Below are positions 1-11,597 of a stretch of DNA of 64,000 nucleotides, in pieces (the first letter of the stretch is position 1; every line of letters starts with the position of its first letter). A program made the translations under genes and the position numbers. Source of the DNA: Prosapia bicincta (Eukaryota; Arthropoda; Insecta; Hemiptera; Cercopidae). The notes below the pieces were generated by a model. That model had not been told where the DNA came from and made no database searches. It saw nothing but the letters and a program-made list of their open reading frames with translations. The stretch spans positions 214,623,575 through 214,687,574 of the forward strand of contig JBAIZL010000001.1 of assembly GCA_036971475.1 (NCBI GenBank). The letters run 5' to 3'.

Positions 1-1
1 A

Positions 2-715
2 ACGTTTGCACCTGACCAGGTCCACCAAACTATGATGGAATGGTCAGGGACATTAACATCGGGAGCTCAGATCTGGTACACAGATGGCTCCAAGATGGAC
101 TTCGGCACTGGAGCGGGGGTTTATTGTAAAAACCCAAGGGTAAAACTAGTTTTTTCCTTGGGGAGGCATACCTCTGTCTTTCAGACCGAAATATATGCTA
201 TAAATAACTGTCTGGGAGAGATAGCGAGAAGGGGAACACACGGGACCCGGATTGCTATTTTCTCCGACAGTCAGGCAGCAATTAAGGCACTAAACGGACA
301 TGTGGTCACCTCGGCCATAGTCAGGGAGTGCCTAAATAACCTTCAAGCCCTGGCAAGGCACAATCAAATCAAGATAGGTTGGGTGCCAGGGCATAGAGAG
401 GGGTCTTCGACTCCCCTGATTGGACCGGAGCCTGCGGTATGTATTTCCAAATCCATGGTCAAGATGGCAGTGCGAAGGTGGATGGCTGAAAGACACTGTG
501 AGCACTGGATCAGAGCTGAAGGGATGAGGCACAGTAAGCTAACCCTTAGGAAACCTTCCTTGGGGCTGCAGAAGAGTCTCATCTATCTGTCTAGGCAGGA
601 ATTGAGGATAGCCACAGATCTACTCACGGGACACGGTGGACTAAGGAAACATCTGCACAAAATGGGTATCTACAAAGATGAACCAGTGTGCAGATTTCAT
701 GATATATATTTATGA
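2..715 (+). pseudogene. RNase H domain fragment of a non-LTR retrotransposon
   Basis: An open frame enters from the left edge and reads as the C-terminal RNase H domain of a Jockey/I-type LINE. Visible motifs are YTDGSK (first Asp), FQTEIYAI (Glu), FSDSQAAIKAL (second Asp) and WVPGHRE. After GHRE the usual N-E-x-A-D-x-x-A-R segment with the last catalytic Asp is missing, and the text runs straight into GSSTPLIGPEP. An in-frame internal deletion has therefore removed part of the active site. The frame ends at CRF, within a probable Cys-rich tail, where a PLE end and microsatellites begin. Confidence 0.75.
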
Positions 716-887
716 TATGATATTTATTTTATTTCATTCTCATATTTCTTTTTGTTTTCTCTTTGATTGACAAAGACCACTGTGGGGTTGAAATATATCA
801 TTGGTTAAGTGCTTTTATGTGTTTCTATTTCAAGATTACAGAGTGGACTCTTACCAAGGTAAGTCTGTCAGTCTCCTAGTCCAAAAA

Positions 888-970
<83 letters not shown>
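716..970 (+). repeat. PLE terminal segment joined to (CTAT)n and (TA)n
   Basis: From about 720 to 885 the sequence matches the end segment of the PLE at 39.78-39.96 kb: a run through gttgaaatatatcattg to the marker AGTCTGTCAGTCTCCTAG. It passes into (CTAT)n at about 889-922 and then (TA)n to 969. No body of the element is attached. Confidence 0.75.
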
Positions 971-971
<1 letters not shown>

Positions 972-1078
972 CAATATGTATTCTTGTGTATTAATAAAGA
1001 AATAAGTCAAAATACAAATACAAGAAAAATTACTGAATTTACAATTCAAAGCTGGCAAACAGTACCAACACAATCAGG

Positions 1079-1082
<4 letters not shown>

Positions 1083-1125
<43 letters not shown>
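1083..1125. repeat. (TA)n microsatellite
   Basis: Pure TA dinucleotide tract of about 43 bp next to the inverted PLE-end segment that follows. Confidence 0.95.
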
Positions 1126-1126
<1 letters not shown>

Positions 1127-1170
1127 TTGATATTTAACGTTATCCATTGTTTTTCCGTTGCACTGACTTT

Positions 1171-1318
1171 ATGAAGTTAATATATTACTATTGTAAGTAA
1201 TTTTTCCACCATTAAGGTGGAAAATTATCACTCAAGTAAGTATAAATTATCACTCAAGGTAAAATTATTGCACTTAATGGTGGAAAAATTACTTACAATA
1301 GTAATATATTAACTTCAT
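1171..1318. repeat. Inverted repeat, eroded copy of a PLE end palindrome
   Basis: The arms (about 1171-1214 and 1275-1318) share atgaagttaatatatta, ttacttacaata and the ccaccatta region in opposite orientation. They match the outer arms of the palindrome at 39406-39612. The hammerhead-like centre of that palindrome is absent here, replaced by a short AT-rich duplication. Confidence 0.7.
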
Positions 1319-1851
1319 ATATATATATATATATACACATACTAAAATCTTTATTGACACATTTTTAATTATTGACTAATGATGATTATAATATCAAACT
1401 ATATCAATACATGCAACAGAAATGTAAAAAATAAAGGTATTAGTTAATGCATTTTTCACATCCCTAAACTCATTTAGTAATTTCAAAAGACTTTCTAGCA
1501 ATTAAGATAGATAGTTAATATAAATGTTTTATTTTGTTACAACCTACTACAAAATACCTCATAACTCATGTAACACGTAATTCCCAATTAGCTATAAGGA
1601 CGATTTATGCAAAATCAGTGGTGTGTTTATATACCAATAAAGTGAAAAATTACAAAATTTGAAACCACCAACACTCCAGGGTACTATAATAATTATATTT
1701 AATTCGATAAACTAAATAGTAAGAATGAAACTTAATCATGAGATATCTAGAAGTTAACCATTTGTTGAATCTAATGACATTGCTAGTAAATATCAAATCT
1801 TTAATGTTTTTCAATAAGGTTGTTATTTTTAATCAATGTTGGTTACTACTA
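1319..1851. other. Non-coding, AT-rich; nothing recognised
   Basis: A short TA tract lies at the start; otherwise unique AT-rich sequence, presumably PEX1 intron. Confidence 0.6.
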
Positions 1852-2627
1852 CAGTAGAGTCTCGATCATCCAACATCCTGTCTCATCAGACAGCTTCAAA
1901 AAATTAAAATGCTCTGTTTATTAAAATGCGTCTAGTTTTAGTTGTCACTAAGTATACCACTACCCCAGAGGATGCACGATAATGGACTGGAGCAACTTGG
2001 AAACAGTTTAAAAAAATATCGAAGGAAGCTCTATCAACATTGTTAAAGCAAGCTGTTGGAGAGCAGGCAGTTGTGAAAGCTAATTTGAAAGTCATTCACT
2101 TAAAGCATATTGGTTATTGGATTGAAAGTACCTGAGAATGACATTGAAGCTTGGTTACAAGAAGACAATAAGTACTCCTTCATCTTTTAGAGATGGAACA
2201 ATTGTTGATCTCGTAAAAATGATGGCAACGATAATGATGACATTGTTATCTTCTAAAGGTATTCCATAGATGCAAAGTGAAGGCTCTAGATGTTACCATT
2301 GCATATGATGGGCATCAAGAATAAGCTACGGGAATCTACATAATAATGCTTCACAGGTGGTGAGACCTGGCAGCCAGAAAGTGGCAAACATCGGCGAAAC
2401 AGACAAATATCATGTTTTTTACGTCTTCATAAAGTATGTACATTCAGAACTTTTAGTAATTACTGCAGGCTACCAATCAAATCTTAAGCAAAGTGTTTGA
2501 AATTTTTTGCATTATTAACTTAACACTGTAAAACTTGAACTTTTTTGTTTTACTTTAAACTTATTAACTTTTCCTATAATCTGATAATTTTGCTTATTCA
2601 ACACCATGGCTTAGCGAGACTCTGCTG
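1852..2627 (+). mobile_element. Pogo/Tigger-like DNA transposon, degraded
   Basis: The ends are imperfect inverted repeats, CAGTAGAGTCTCGATCATCC on the left and CAGCAGAGTCTCGCTAAGCC read inward from the right, flanked by TA on both sides. This is the mark of Tc1/mariner-pogo elements. Inside, plus-strand fragments such as WLQEDNKYS preceded by ENDIEA, and GIP further on, recall the C-terminal part of pogo/jerky-type transposases. The frame is broken by several stops and shifts, so it is inactive. 776 bp is far below a full element. Confidence 0.7.
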
Positions 2628-3284
2628 TATAAAGTAAATAAGCACGCTGAAGACTTATCCTGAGCTTTAAAGTACAACTACCTGGATCCTCAAAATTCCA
2701 ATTAGTACCAAGTGGTGTAGTTAAAAACTGAAAACAAAGTTTTTTCCCTTTAAAATGATACCTTCTACGAGTTCATACAAAAACTTTCCATGTAAACATA
2801 AATGTATGACGGTTTAATGTTAAATCAAATAAAAGAACATGGACATAATGGGCTTATACAGTACCAAAACTATATTAATAAAAAGTTATATTTGTACAAG
2901 ATGTGCACATGCAGTGATATGAAGAAGGGGAGAGAGAAAATTAAGTGTTTTAAGGCTGATCATTACAGATAAATTTCGATTGTTTGTTGTTTGTCATGAT
3001 TTTTGTGAAAACTTATTTTACTATATCTAGATGTAATTTGACCACGTTCATATTTCCCTAGTTCAAATTTTTGTGTTGTCATTCATGTTAATGTTTAGCC
3101 TCTATGACCTCAAAGAAAAAAAGAACTTCTTTATAGTTTGTCTGAAGCTGTCCTAGAAAATAAACCAGTATCGGTGGTTTAAACAAGTAGATACATTTTG
3201 TTATGAATACATGCATATATCCAAAATCATGACAATACTTTACCATAAAAATATATTCTACAAGAGTAAACATCTATTGCATAC
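2628..3284. other. PEX1 intron, nothing recognised
   Basis: I looked for the second ATPase domain of PEX1 (Walker A) here on the minus strand and did not find it. Confidence 0.6.
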
Positions 3285-3472
3285 CTTTGAAGGCCAGATC
3301 AAAGCTTCTGTTAAAGTTATTTTTGCTTCTCTCAAACCCCCTACTGTTTCAAAAGTACAGTCAGAACCTCGTGTCAAGTTCACATTGATTAAATCATACG
3401 GAACTGTCCCTTCCAATGCCTTTTCTATATCATCCAGACATAATGTGTATCTATTACCATCTGCTGTCTCCT
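3285..3472 (-). CDS. PEX1: PEX1 coding exon 11 (linker to ATPase domain 2)
   Basis: 188-nt exon, acceptor AATAATTTTAG, donor GTATGC, phase 1 in and phase 0 out. It encodes LCLDDIEKALEGTVPYDL and then FETVGGLREAKITLTEAL. The GGL block is the conserved lead-in to D2. The D2 Walker A, Walker B and arginine finger are not found at lower coordinates, so the gene runs off the left edge. The eleven exons together give exactly 805 codons with no in-frame stop. Vertebrate PEX1 is about 1,280 residues. Confidence 0.9.
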
Positions 3473-4689
3473 CTAAAATTATTTAAAACATTATATTTAA
3501 AAAATTATTTTCCTTATTTATTATAAATAATACTAATCTTAAACAAAACCCAAAATTGTAAAGATTTAACACAGTCATTGTCGGTCTAACTTGGCTTTGA
3601 CCATTATTCTGAGTGAATTCACTTTTTATATAAATATTGTAGGTCATAACAAATTATTAAACTAATTTTATCTTGATAGTTTAATGATTTTTAAGTAAAA
3701 TTCAGTCACTGGGACTGGCACACAAAAGTGAATAGTTCATTTAAAAAATATATTTAATACAGGTTTTACTATTATGTAGTTAATAACAAAATATTGTTCC
3801 ATAGAAAACCTTTGTTTGGTGTTGAAAAATTAGTAATTAAACATTTTATACATCAAATTTAATTGAAATCAGTTCTTAAAAAGTGTCAGGCTCCTTAAGA
3901 AAGCCTATTATATTTCAAAAATTGAAATAAAAATATGTAAACTCATTATTTTTGTATTGAATGTAGTAAAATTTATTAAGGCATTTTATGGAAAATATTG
4001 AATATTAACATTCTAACTTAATAATGTACAAAACATACGTAACACAACCTGCGTATTAAAACATATCCTTTACAATAAGTTGTATGAAATCAAGCTATCA
4101 CTTAATTTAGATGAAATTACTTATTTGATAATAGGATAATTTATTTGCAGCAGATAAATACAACTATATACACTATATATGTGCTAGAGCATGACAAGTT
4201 TAGCGTAATGCCAACTGAACAATGTTTCTGGTCAGGTGCGCCAACAAATGTATTCACTCACAAAATCTACCTGTTGTTGACACCCACAGGAACAAATGCA
4301 GTGCAATTATCACCACTTTGTAGACAAATACTTTCTTAACCTTGGAGAGGGTGTTTTTTGTATCATTATTTGTTAAGAAAACGTCTTTCCAGTTGTTAGA
4401 AGTTTATTTCCAGCTTGTTACTCCACAACCTGCATTCTAGGAAATGGCCCAACCTATTTTTTTCTGTTTTTCCTCATAGCTTTAATGTGAATCTTATCTT
4501 TTTCACGGGTGGTCAGATTGCGGAGGTTTTGTGCACAAGCGCCCTTTTGTGCAAGTTGTTTGTGCGGAGTTTCTCGTGAGCGAGTATTTACATTCCAAAT
4601 GACTTTGTGGAGTTAAATCATTACTGTTATTTTTGTTATTATTATTTTAGTGTTGTATGTCTTTTTAGTATCTAAGTTTCATATTTTAC

Positions 4690-5112
4690 TGTTGTTCCAT
4701 TTGAAGAGAGAATACGTAAAATGCTCTGTGGTGTCGAAAAAAAGGAAATTCAAGAAATATGGCCTACCAGAAATTTTGTTAGACAGCTCTTTGAGGATTC
4801 TGAAAAAAACGAGTCTCTATACTAGATGATGAACCTGACAAAGAAGCCAATGAAATTTAAAATGAAACAAATGAAGACATAATAGGTGAATCTGAAAATG
4901 ACCAATTTGTTGAAATGTTGTCAGGTTTTGACGTTATAGAAATCTCACTAAAAATCCACCAGAAAGGGGTTACAGTGCCGTTGGAAAATGGGAAAGAAGA
5001 ATTTTTTTAGTAAAAACCAAGAAATGCTGTGGTATATTGAACCAGTAAGTCAAGGGAGAACAGCAAAAAAAAACATAATTCTCATGAGAGTGGGTCATGT
5101 TCATGCTACACT
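4690..5112 (+). pseudogene. PiggyBac-like transposase relic, N-terminal part
   Basis: Broken plus-strand frames give DDEPDKEANEI, ENDQFVEMLSGFDVI, GYSAVGKWER and then FFSKNQEMLWYIEPVSQGRT followed by KKNIILMR. The pattern G/S-K-N, W, P, R-T, N-I-I-x-x-R is the conserved entry to piggyBac transposases, after an acidic N-terminus. At least three stops or shifts interrupt it. The DDD catalytic region is not found here, and no TTAA-flanked ends were seen. Confidence 0.55.
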
Positions 5113-6459
5113 AGTGGTGAGTAGTGAGCTTAGATACGAACAATTATGAATTGTTTTTCCAACAAAAGACTGTATGTTTCTGCTAGTTTTATTTTACACT
5201 AGAACTTGTGTTATAAAGGCAATAATTTTTTCATCCACTAATTTGTAGGGTTGTATATTTGAATTAAAGCATTCCTTATTATAAAATATTTATGTTTAGA
5301 CGTTGAATTACTTTATTACAAAAAAATAACCCGCAAATGCCTCTCCCGTAATGAAAACAGTGGTCTAGTATACACTGCTTACATGTTATAACAATTCAAA
5401 ATATTTTTAGAAATATGACGTTTAAAAATTCAAAATTGTACAATAATGATTTCTAAAATTGTTTACGATGTATTTATATAGAATTTAATTGTAAAGCCCA
5501 CTGCAAAGGTTATTACATAGTAAAATATATTCTATATTTAATTTCAAATTATTATATTATTTGATTCCATCTTTATGTGAGCTACTAATTATACTTGCCT
5601 ATTGTACTACTTACTGTTTTGATTATTGAGGACGGACATTGCGGTCTGAGTTGACAATGGGACACATTATTTTATAATAATTCTCCAATTTTGTACTCAT
5701 TGTTTGGATGTATGTATAAGTTAACACGACTTGAGTACAAAAATAATTATTTTGTACATGAAAATCTATTTACATATAAAAAAATATAAGACCTTGTAGT
5801 GAAGATGACAAAATTACATATAAAAATTCCCAGTAATTGTATTTATTTTCTCAAAATTTTACACCTAACAAATTTACTTTCCAAGGAAAATAAATATACA
5901 AATATAAACAATGAAAAATATAGATATTTATTTAACAACCACACTGTTTTTTGAAGCATAGTTATAGGTAGGAACCTAATTTTTCTTTGAATAACTAACC
6001 TACAACTGATCAATTTAATGGGATAGGTTGTGTAAATTTATAGGCCTATATTTTTAAATTGCATTTCCGTTTAGCTTTAAAATGATACATAACATGTAAT
6101 ATTTATTTTCATTTCGATCTAAAATAAGTGGTTCCAGTTTGTGTTGTACATCTTGAGGTTTTTCTATAATTATACTTTTGGTATTAACTTGGCAAAAAAC
6201 CATTACTTACTGATTTATTCAACAGAATCTTTTCACACTAGGTCAGCGCATTATTCAATGCTGTGAGTCATGAACAAGTCTGTTGCTCAGGTGTGTTGTG
6301 TTGGTGTGAGTCTTTGGTGTATTGATGTTCTGTGATGTGTAATTGTTCATACAGTAGTTGTTAATTAAGTGTTCAAATAAAGTATTTGATTGTGAGTGTT
6401 TTTTCGTTTAGAATGTTTTGTGGATGGTATTTATGGTGTTTGTATATCTCATAGTTTTC

Positions 6460-6806
6460 TCTTGTGTTTAGTTTGTTGCTTTTTTTATGAAGTGTAGGAT
6501 TTCTTGATTTGTGTCTATGCTAGTCTGTAAGTGTAGTGTGTTTTGTACGTGTATGGCGAAATTTGATTTGCGTTGTGTCCTTTTTATGTCTTTTATGTGT
6601 TTATTGTATCCTCTGGTAAATTATTTCTGTGGTTGTCCTATGTAAAAGCTGGGACAGTTGTTGCATTCAATGTTGTATACTCCTGCCCTGTCGTGTTTAT
6701 TCTGGTGTGTTTTTGAACTGTGTAGGTGTTTTTTAATTGTGTTGGTTGTTTTAAATCCTACTTTGTATTGAAGTTTGCGGAATAAGGAAGCTATTTTTTG
6801 TGACAT
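6460..6806 (-). pseudogene. PLE GIY-YIG endonuclease fragment (family E)
   Basis: The minus strand encodes RAGVYNIECNNCPSFYIGQ, a GIY-YIG nuclease core with the usual Cys residues, preceded by TNTIKKHL. After a frameshift comes YNKHIKDIKR and FAIHV, the following helix region. This is the C-terminal endonuclease of a Penelope-like element. Its 3' end appears to be the segment at about 6160-6300, which is also found, inverted on itself, at 32303-32583. Confidence 0.7.
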
Positions 6807-7207
6807 GTTGTCGTGGTATGTAAGGGTTATGTATTTTTGTGTTATTGTTTTTTGTTGTGTTGTGTGTGTCTTGTTTTTTGCACATTAGGTTATCTATCCA
6901 GGTGTGTTTGATAGGTGTATTTTAATATTTATTATTTTTGTTCCCTTTTCATGATTTTTTCTTTATTTATAACTTTTATAATAGCTGCATTATTTAAGAG
7001 GATGCCTTTACCTGCTGATAGATGCACTAACAAAACTGTTAATGTTAATTATGGGTAATAAAAAGCTAAATGAGCTCAAGTTGAGCATAATAAACTGCAC
7101 AATAGAAGGCATATAAGAAAAGAGCTCAAAAGAGTTGAGTAAGCCTAGGCTAAGAAACTATAAATAAACAAATTCATACATGTAATGCCATTACTCTTAG
7201 AACTTAC

Positions 7208-7379
7208 CTGACCTCGCCATAGCTAAAAATATAGTCTTTTGAACCAAAGAAGTCAAATCTCTTTCCACATAGCCTTCTGTTTTAAGAGCTATTGTCTTTA
7301 AATTGCCTATTATATCTTGAGAATCAATAATGTCTTGATTACTTTGGAAAAGTTCGTTCAAAATCAATAGCCGATCCTC
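7208..7379 (-). CDS. PEX1: PEX1 coding exon 10 (D1 small subdomain)
   Basis: 172-nt exon, acceptor TATTTTCAG, donor GTAAGT, phase 0 in and phase 1 out. It encodes EDRLLILNELFQ, then LKTIALKTEGYVERDLTSLV and AMARS, the helical lid of D1. The vertebrate match is HVAKETGGFVARDFTVLV. The intron before it is 17.9 kb, the longest complete intron of the gene in view. Confidence 0.9.
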
Positions 7380-7492
7380 CTGAAAATAAACGAATTAGAC
7401 ATTAGTTTTTATTTTTGAAAAGAACAGGGTCCACTCCTAAGTTTTGTAAAATATACAAAAAATTATGCATATAATGTTATTGTAAATAAAAA

Positions 7493-7645
7493 GTTAAAAT
7501 GATTAATAGTATTACCTTAATTTTAAAGAAAAGTATATGTGATATTAATATATATTAAAGTGCTAAAGTTAAAATGATTAATAGTATTACCTTAATTTTA
7601 AAGAAAAGTATATATGATATATTAATATATATTCAAGTGCCAAAG
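7493..7645. repeat. Tandem duplication, two copies of about 75 bp
   Basis: gttaaaatgattaatagtat and what follows occurs at 7493 and again at 7568, with a few differences. It is an AT-rich local duplication in the intron just upstream of PEX1 coding exon 10. Confidence 0.85.
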
Positions 7646-8429
7646 TTAAAACGGTAATTAAAGAAATAGTAACCAGATTTTTTTATGTATATCTAATTGT
7701 TTATTTTCTTTTGAAAATAATAACTTCTAATGAAGTAAATAATATTATTCCCCAACAGTAATGTGTATATTATAGTATATAATTAATTTATGATATTTTT
7801 GTATAAGAACAGATACATTAAGCAACTTTACCTTGAGGAATAAAAATTCTGTTAAAAGTTGAAATTTATTTTAGATTTTTATGCAATTTCTAATTAAATT
7901 TTAAAGCAACAGTGTTAAGAATTGCATTCTATGACAAATTTATAGGATGGAAAACAACAACAATACCCTTTATAAATTTTAAACATTTTAATATTTGAAT
8001 ATATTTGTTAATTAACTATATTAGAAGAAAACTTATCACCATATTTAATAAATAATTCTTGTAATAACAAACACATTATCCACATACCGGATCCAGATCC
8101 ATAGAAAAAATTTCATCGTCTCTTTAGCCTTAGTTTCAAACCTGCTCATAAAGAAATTTGCCAAGAAACTAGACAGAACTTGTTGTTAAACTAGAAACTG
8201 TTCTGACTCATGCAAAGGAGGAGATATTCTTTAATAGTAGATTCCTCAAGGCTGTTATCTTTCGACCACTCCTTTATCATACACATAGTTTCCTTAATTA
8301 GAACACTGGGGTATAAAAAGACGATATCAAGGAATAACCATTTACTCAGACTCAACCAAGTTAACATTCTCCACAATTTTACAAAATCAATGGTGTACTT
8401 TACTGAAAAAGTCAAAGCCAGTTTTGTGT

Positions 8430-9363
8430 TATTTAATAACAGTATGTGGATAATGTGTTTGTTATTTTTGATGGAAAGAAAAACCTTAATGAATTTTGTC
8501 AGGAGCTTAATGGATTTATTCCTTCGATAAAGTTCACCAATGAGGTAGAGGTAAAGAGTAGTATTGCCTTTCTGAATCTAATGGTGATGAGAGTAGATGG
8601 TAGGCTTTCTTTTGATGTTTATAGGAAGCCTACACAAAGTTTCAGGTGAATCCCATATGATTCACACCACCCGAAAGAGCACGAATTACCAGCATCTCGT
8701 AGTACAGCACATCGTTTATTTCATTTCCCATTATCAAGAGAAAACTATTTGAAAGAACTAAAGACTATATATGAAATAGCTGAATTTAACAGATTCAGGA
8801 ATGATCTGGTTCGGAGTATCATAAGAAAACCCGAATTTAAGAAAAACAGATTGGCAAGAACAACCTAACAAACCAGAAAAAACTGGGTTAGGTTAGCTTA
8901 CAACTCTCTGCTATATAGCGTTGCCAAGAAGTGCCTCACGAAGTATGGAAGACTTCGAGTCGCAGTGGCTTCAGGATGGAGTTTGGGTAGAATGCTTGGG
9001 TCCCCTAACGACTTCACAAATAACTGTGAGAAATCAGGAATTTACAACTTAAAATGTGAGATGAGCAATGGATTATATATTGGCCAAACCCGAAGGAGTG
9101 TTAAGACAAGAAGCAGGGAGCACTTTGCTCATTTTAAAAACAACAAGCTGGTATACTCAGCGATGGCTAAGCATTGCCTGAACAATCAGCATTACTTTAA
9201 GTCTGACCATTCTAAGTTGTTGAATCAAGTCACGAGGTACAACACTCTGGATGCTTGGGAGACCTGGTTTAGTAACAAGTTTCAAGATGTGTCAGTAAAC
9301 AATGGGACAGGCCCGGCCCAGGGTTCCTCCCATCTGTTTCTGAATTCTGTGTTGTTCCGTTAA
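8430..9363 (+). pseudogene. Penelope-like element body (family C): RT end and GIY-YIG endonuclease
   Basis: The plus strand shows the reverse transcriptase active-site region YVDNVFVIF, then AFLNLMVMRVDGRLSFDVY and RKPTQ. After broken linker frames follows the endonuclease SGIYNLKCEMSNGLYIGQT with RSREH, and a normal-looking C-terminus ending at a stop at 9361. The RT motif should be YxDD, and here the second Asp is Asn. Several stops lie between 8650 and 8930. A short inverted piece of the same RT motif lies at about 8066-8090. The 3' flank is the palindrome at 9404-9620. Confidence 0.8.
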
Positions 9364-9453
9364 GCATTTGATTTACTATTTATGGAATATACTGTGGTTG
9401 AATTTAATAATAAATACACAAAAACCTCTTAACCACAAACTTTCTTTAATTTA

Positions 9454-9496
9454 CCCTAATGTACATTTCAGTTACAAAGTAACCATCCTCAGAGGG
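9454..9496 (-). ncRNA. Hammerhead ribozyme, canonical core (mirror copy, left arm)
   Basis: The exact mirror of the 9528-9570 motif on the opposite strand, created by the palindrome. It has the same core and the same predicted cleavage position. Confidence 0.72.
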
Positions 9497-9527
9497 ATAA
9501 CATACAAAGACTGTCTTTGTATGTTAT

Positions 9528-9570
9528 CCCTCTGAGGATGGTTACTTTGTAACTGAAATGTACATTAGGG
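9528..9570 (+). ncRNA. Hammerhead ribozyme, canonical core (PLE family C, right arm)
   Basis: In order: stem I CCCT, core CTGAGGA (9532-9538), one T, stem II GGTTAC/GTAACT with loop TTT, GAAA (9555-9558), minimal stem III TGTACA, cleavage position ATT, stem I AGGG. Every invariant core base of the hammerhead (CUGANGA, GAA, A15.1-U16.1) is present. Hammerheads are known in Penelope-like elements and have short stems III like this one. Self-cleavage is predicted, not shown. Confidence 0.75.
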
Positions 9571-9639
9571 TAAATTAAAGAAAGTTTGTGGTTAAGAGGT
9601 TTTTGTGTATTTATTATTAAGCATTTGATTTATTACCTT

Positions 9640-10540
9640 TTTCTGTTTCAGATGTATAAGTGTTAAATTAGTTGCTACCACTACCTATTTTATTTTTCAC
9701 CATTGTGAATAGTTCTCACTAGCTAAGTTCTAATTAACTAACAGTGATAACACTGTTCAATAATTTTGACTTATTTTCATTTGTTGTAACAAATCGTCTG
9801 CCACATTTTTCCAGTGTGCTCAATTGTTGGTCTGTGAGTATTTTGGGGAATACTTTTGCACAAATTTTTCTCTTGGCAAGATCTTCAGTTATTACTTGGC
9901 AAACAGTTTTATGATTTATGTTGAGCTTCTTTATTATAATTTTGACAGATAATCTTTAGTCAAATCATAGGATTTTATAAACCCTAGCGATGTTGACATC
10001 AGTACATGAGGCTCTACATTGCACAATTCATTTCTCTTTTCCTTTATTACAGCACAACTCATGACTGAGCTGTATGTAGCTTGGACTAGAAGTAGTTTAT
10101 AGGTAAAATGCAAAGATAGAGTGCCTATGCAAGCTGCAAGCAAAGTTGCCACCTCATGTACAGAGTTCATCTAATCTCCCTTTTAGAATGCATAGAATTT
10201 TAAAAAGAGAAATAACATATAGTATTTTGTACCTTTGCAAAATGAAGAAAATTTTTTAAACTAATGTAGGAAATTTTGAAAATTGAAAGACACACAACTA
10301 TGAAAGATAGTATAGTTAAAAGTATACTAAAAGGTATTTTACTAGTTATAAAAGAAATAGTAAGCTTTAAATATAGTGTACAGAAAAGTATTTACAGAGA
10401 GAAATGTTAGATCAATGAAAATAATGAGGTTGAGAAATTGGAGACAAGAACTTAAACATTAAATACATTATAATCAATTAGTCTATTATTTTATCATTAT
10501 TATAATGGCAAATCTACTTTTTTTGTAAATAAATAACAAT
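9640..10540. other. Non-coding, AT-rich; nothing recognised
   Basis: A minus-strand frame of 78 codons at 9934-10170 has no recognisable motif. I treat it as chance. Confidence 0.5.
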
Positions 10541-10566
10541 AACCCTAGCTACAAATATTTAAACAC

Positions 10567-10606
10567 CCTTGATGTACATTTCGCCACAGTTGGCATCATC
10601 AGAAGG
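10567..10606 (-). ncRNA. Hammerhead ribozyme, canonical core (PLE family B 3' end)
   Basis: Read on the minus strand: stem I CCTT, core CTGATGA (10602-10596), one T, stem II GCC/GGC with loop AACTGT, GAAA, stem III TGTACA, cleavage site ATC, stem I AAGG. All invariant bases are in place. It lies about 260 bp beyond the stop of the endonuclease frame of the same element and strand, where PLE hammerheads are expected. Confidence 0.78.
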
Positions 10607-10863
10607 TTACAAACATACTGGGACTAAAAAGAAACAGTACACCTAAAATCGCGATGGGCTACTCCCACTCCTCCGCCTAGCGACCAGTTTGTTAACCTGT
10701 ACCAGCGCTGCACGTGGAACAAGACCACACCCACCACTGACTTGTCGTGACAATTCTAAATTAAAACTAATTACAAACTAGTATAAACTAAAATTATAAA
10801 AGTAACATAAACAATAATAAATTATCACGTTAACTTGAACTAAACTATAAATACAGTTAAAAA

Positions 10864-11556
10864 TCATGTATTTGGTCGTAACAAAGAGAATAAACTAGAA
10901 CCAGGAATTGGGCCTTTATCAATGTTCATCAACAAATCGCCCCTAGTTTTAGCAATGAATATACTTTCATAACTATTCAGCAACCTGTTGGAGAACACCG
11001 TTTTACCCACTTTAACACTATTTATATCCAATTCATAGCCATTATTAAGGATATGTTCAGCCACGCTGGACTTATCCTGTCTCCCATATTTAATATGGGC
11101 TAGATGTTCTTTAAATATAGTTATAGTCTTTCTCCTTGTCTGACCAATATACATTTTGTCACAAGTTTTACAAGTAATGGAGTAGATTCCAGACCTATCC
11201 AACATCGGAAGTTGAACATTGGGATTTCCTAATAAATCGGTTAACCTATTAGGATTTTTATATGCAATTCTTAAATTAAAATTTTTGAAAATTTTGTCTA
11301 AACCATTGGTACAATTTTGTCAAATGGTAAGGTTATAAATTTTTTAGGGTTATCTTCCAGTTGGAAGGTGGTGGAATCTCTCCTTAATTTTCTAAATTTA
11401 CATTTTCTTACAATATTAGGATCAAACCCATTAAATTGAGCTATAGATTTGACATATTCTATTTCTTTAACTAGACTCTGAGGTGAAAGGGGAATCCTCA
11501 ACGCTCTATCAATCATACTATTAAATGCCGCTAATTTGTGGGCGTGGCTATGGTTC

Positions 11557-11559
<3 letters not shown>
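10864..11559 (-). pseudogene. Penelope-like element (family B), 3' part: linker and GIY-YIG endonuclease
   Basis: The minus strand encodes SNHSHAHKLAAFNSMIDRAL (post-RT linker), then after a frameshift near 11310 the endonuclease SGIYSITCKTCDKMYIGQT with the helix KEHLAHIK and C-terminus GPIPGSSL. GIY, YIG, the Cys pair and the His are all visible. The upstream continuation is at 17592-17836, on the far side of a LINE insertion. Confidence 0.82.

Positions 11560-11597
<38 letters not shown>
11560..11597 (-). repeat. Poly(A) tail of the LINE (poly(T) on plus strand)
   Basis: 38 consecutive T on the plus strand, between the target duplication and the 3' UTR. The length suggests a fairly recent insertion or later slippage. 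Confidence 0.9.

Larger units (their letters stand above)
9404..9620. repeat. Perfect 217-bp palindrome at the PLE family C 3' end
   Basis: Two 108-bp arms mirror each other exactly around the single base at 9512. I compared the full arms base by base and saw no mismatch. Each arm contains a canonical hammerhead motif. A 15-bp direct repeat, TAAGCATTTGATTTA, begins at 9361 and again at about 9618. Confidence 0.95.
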
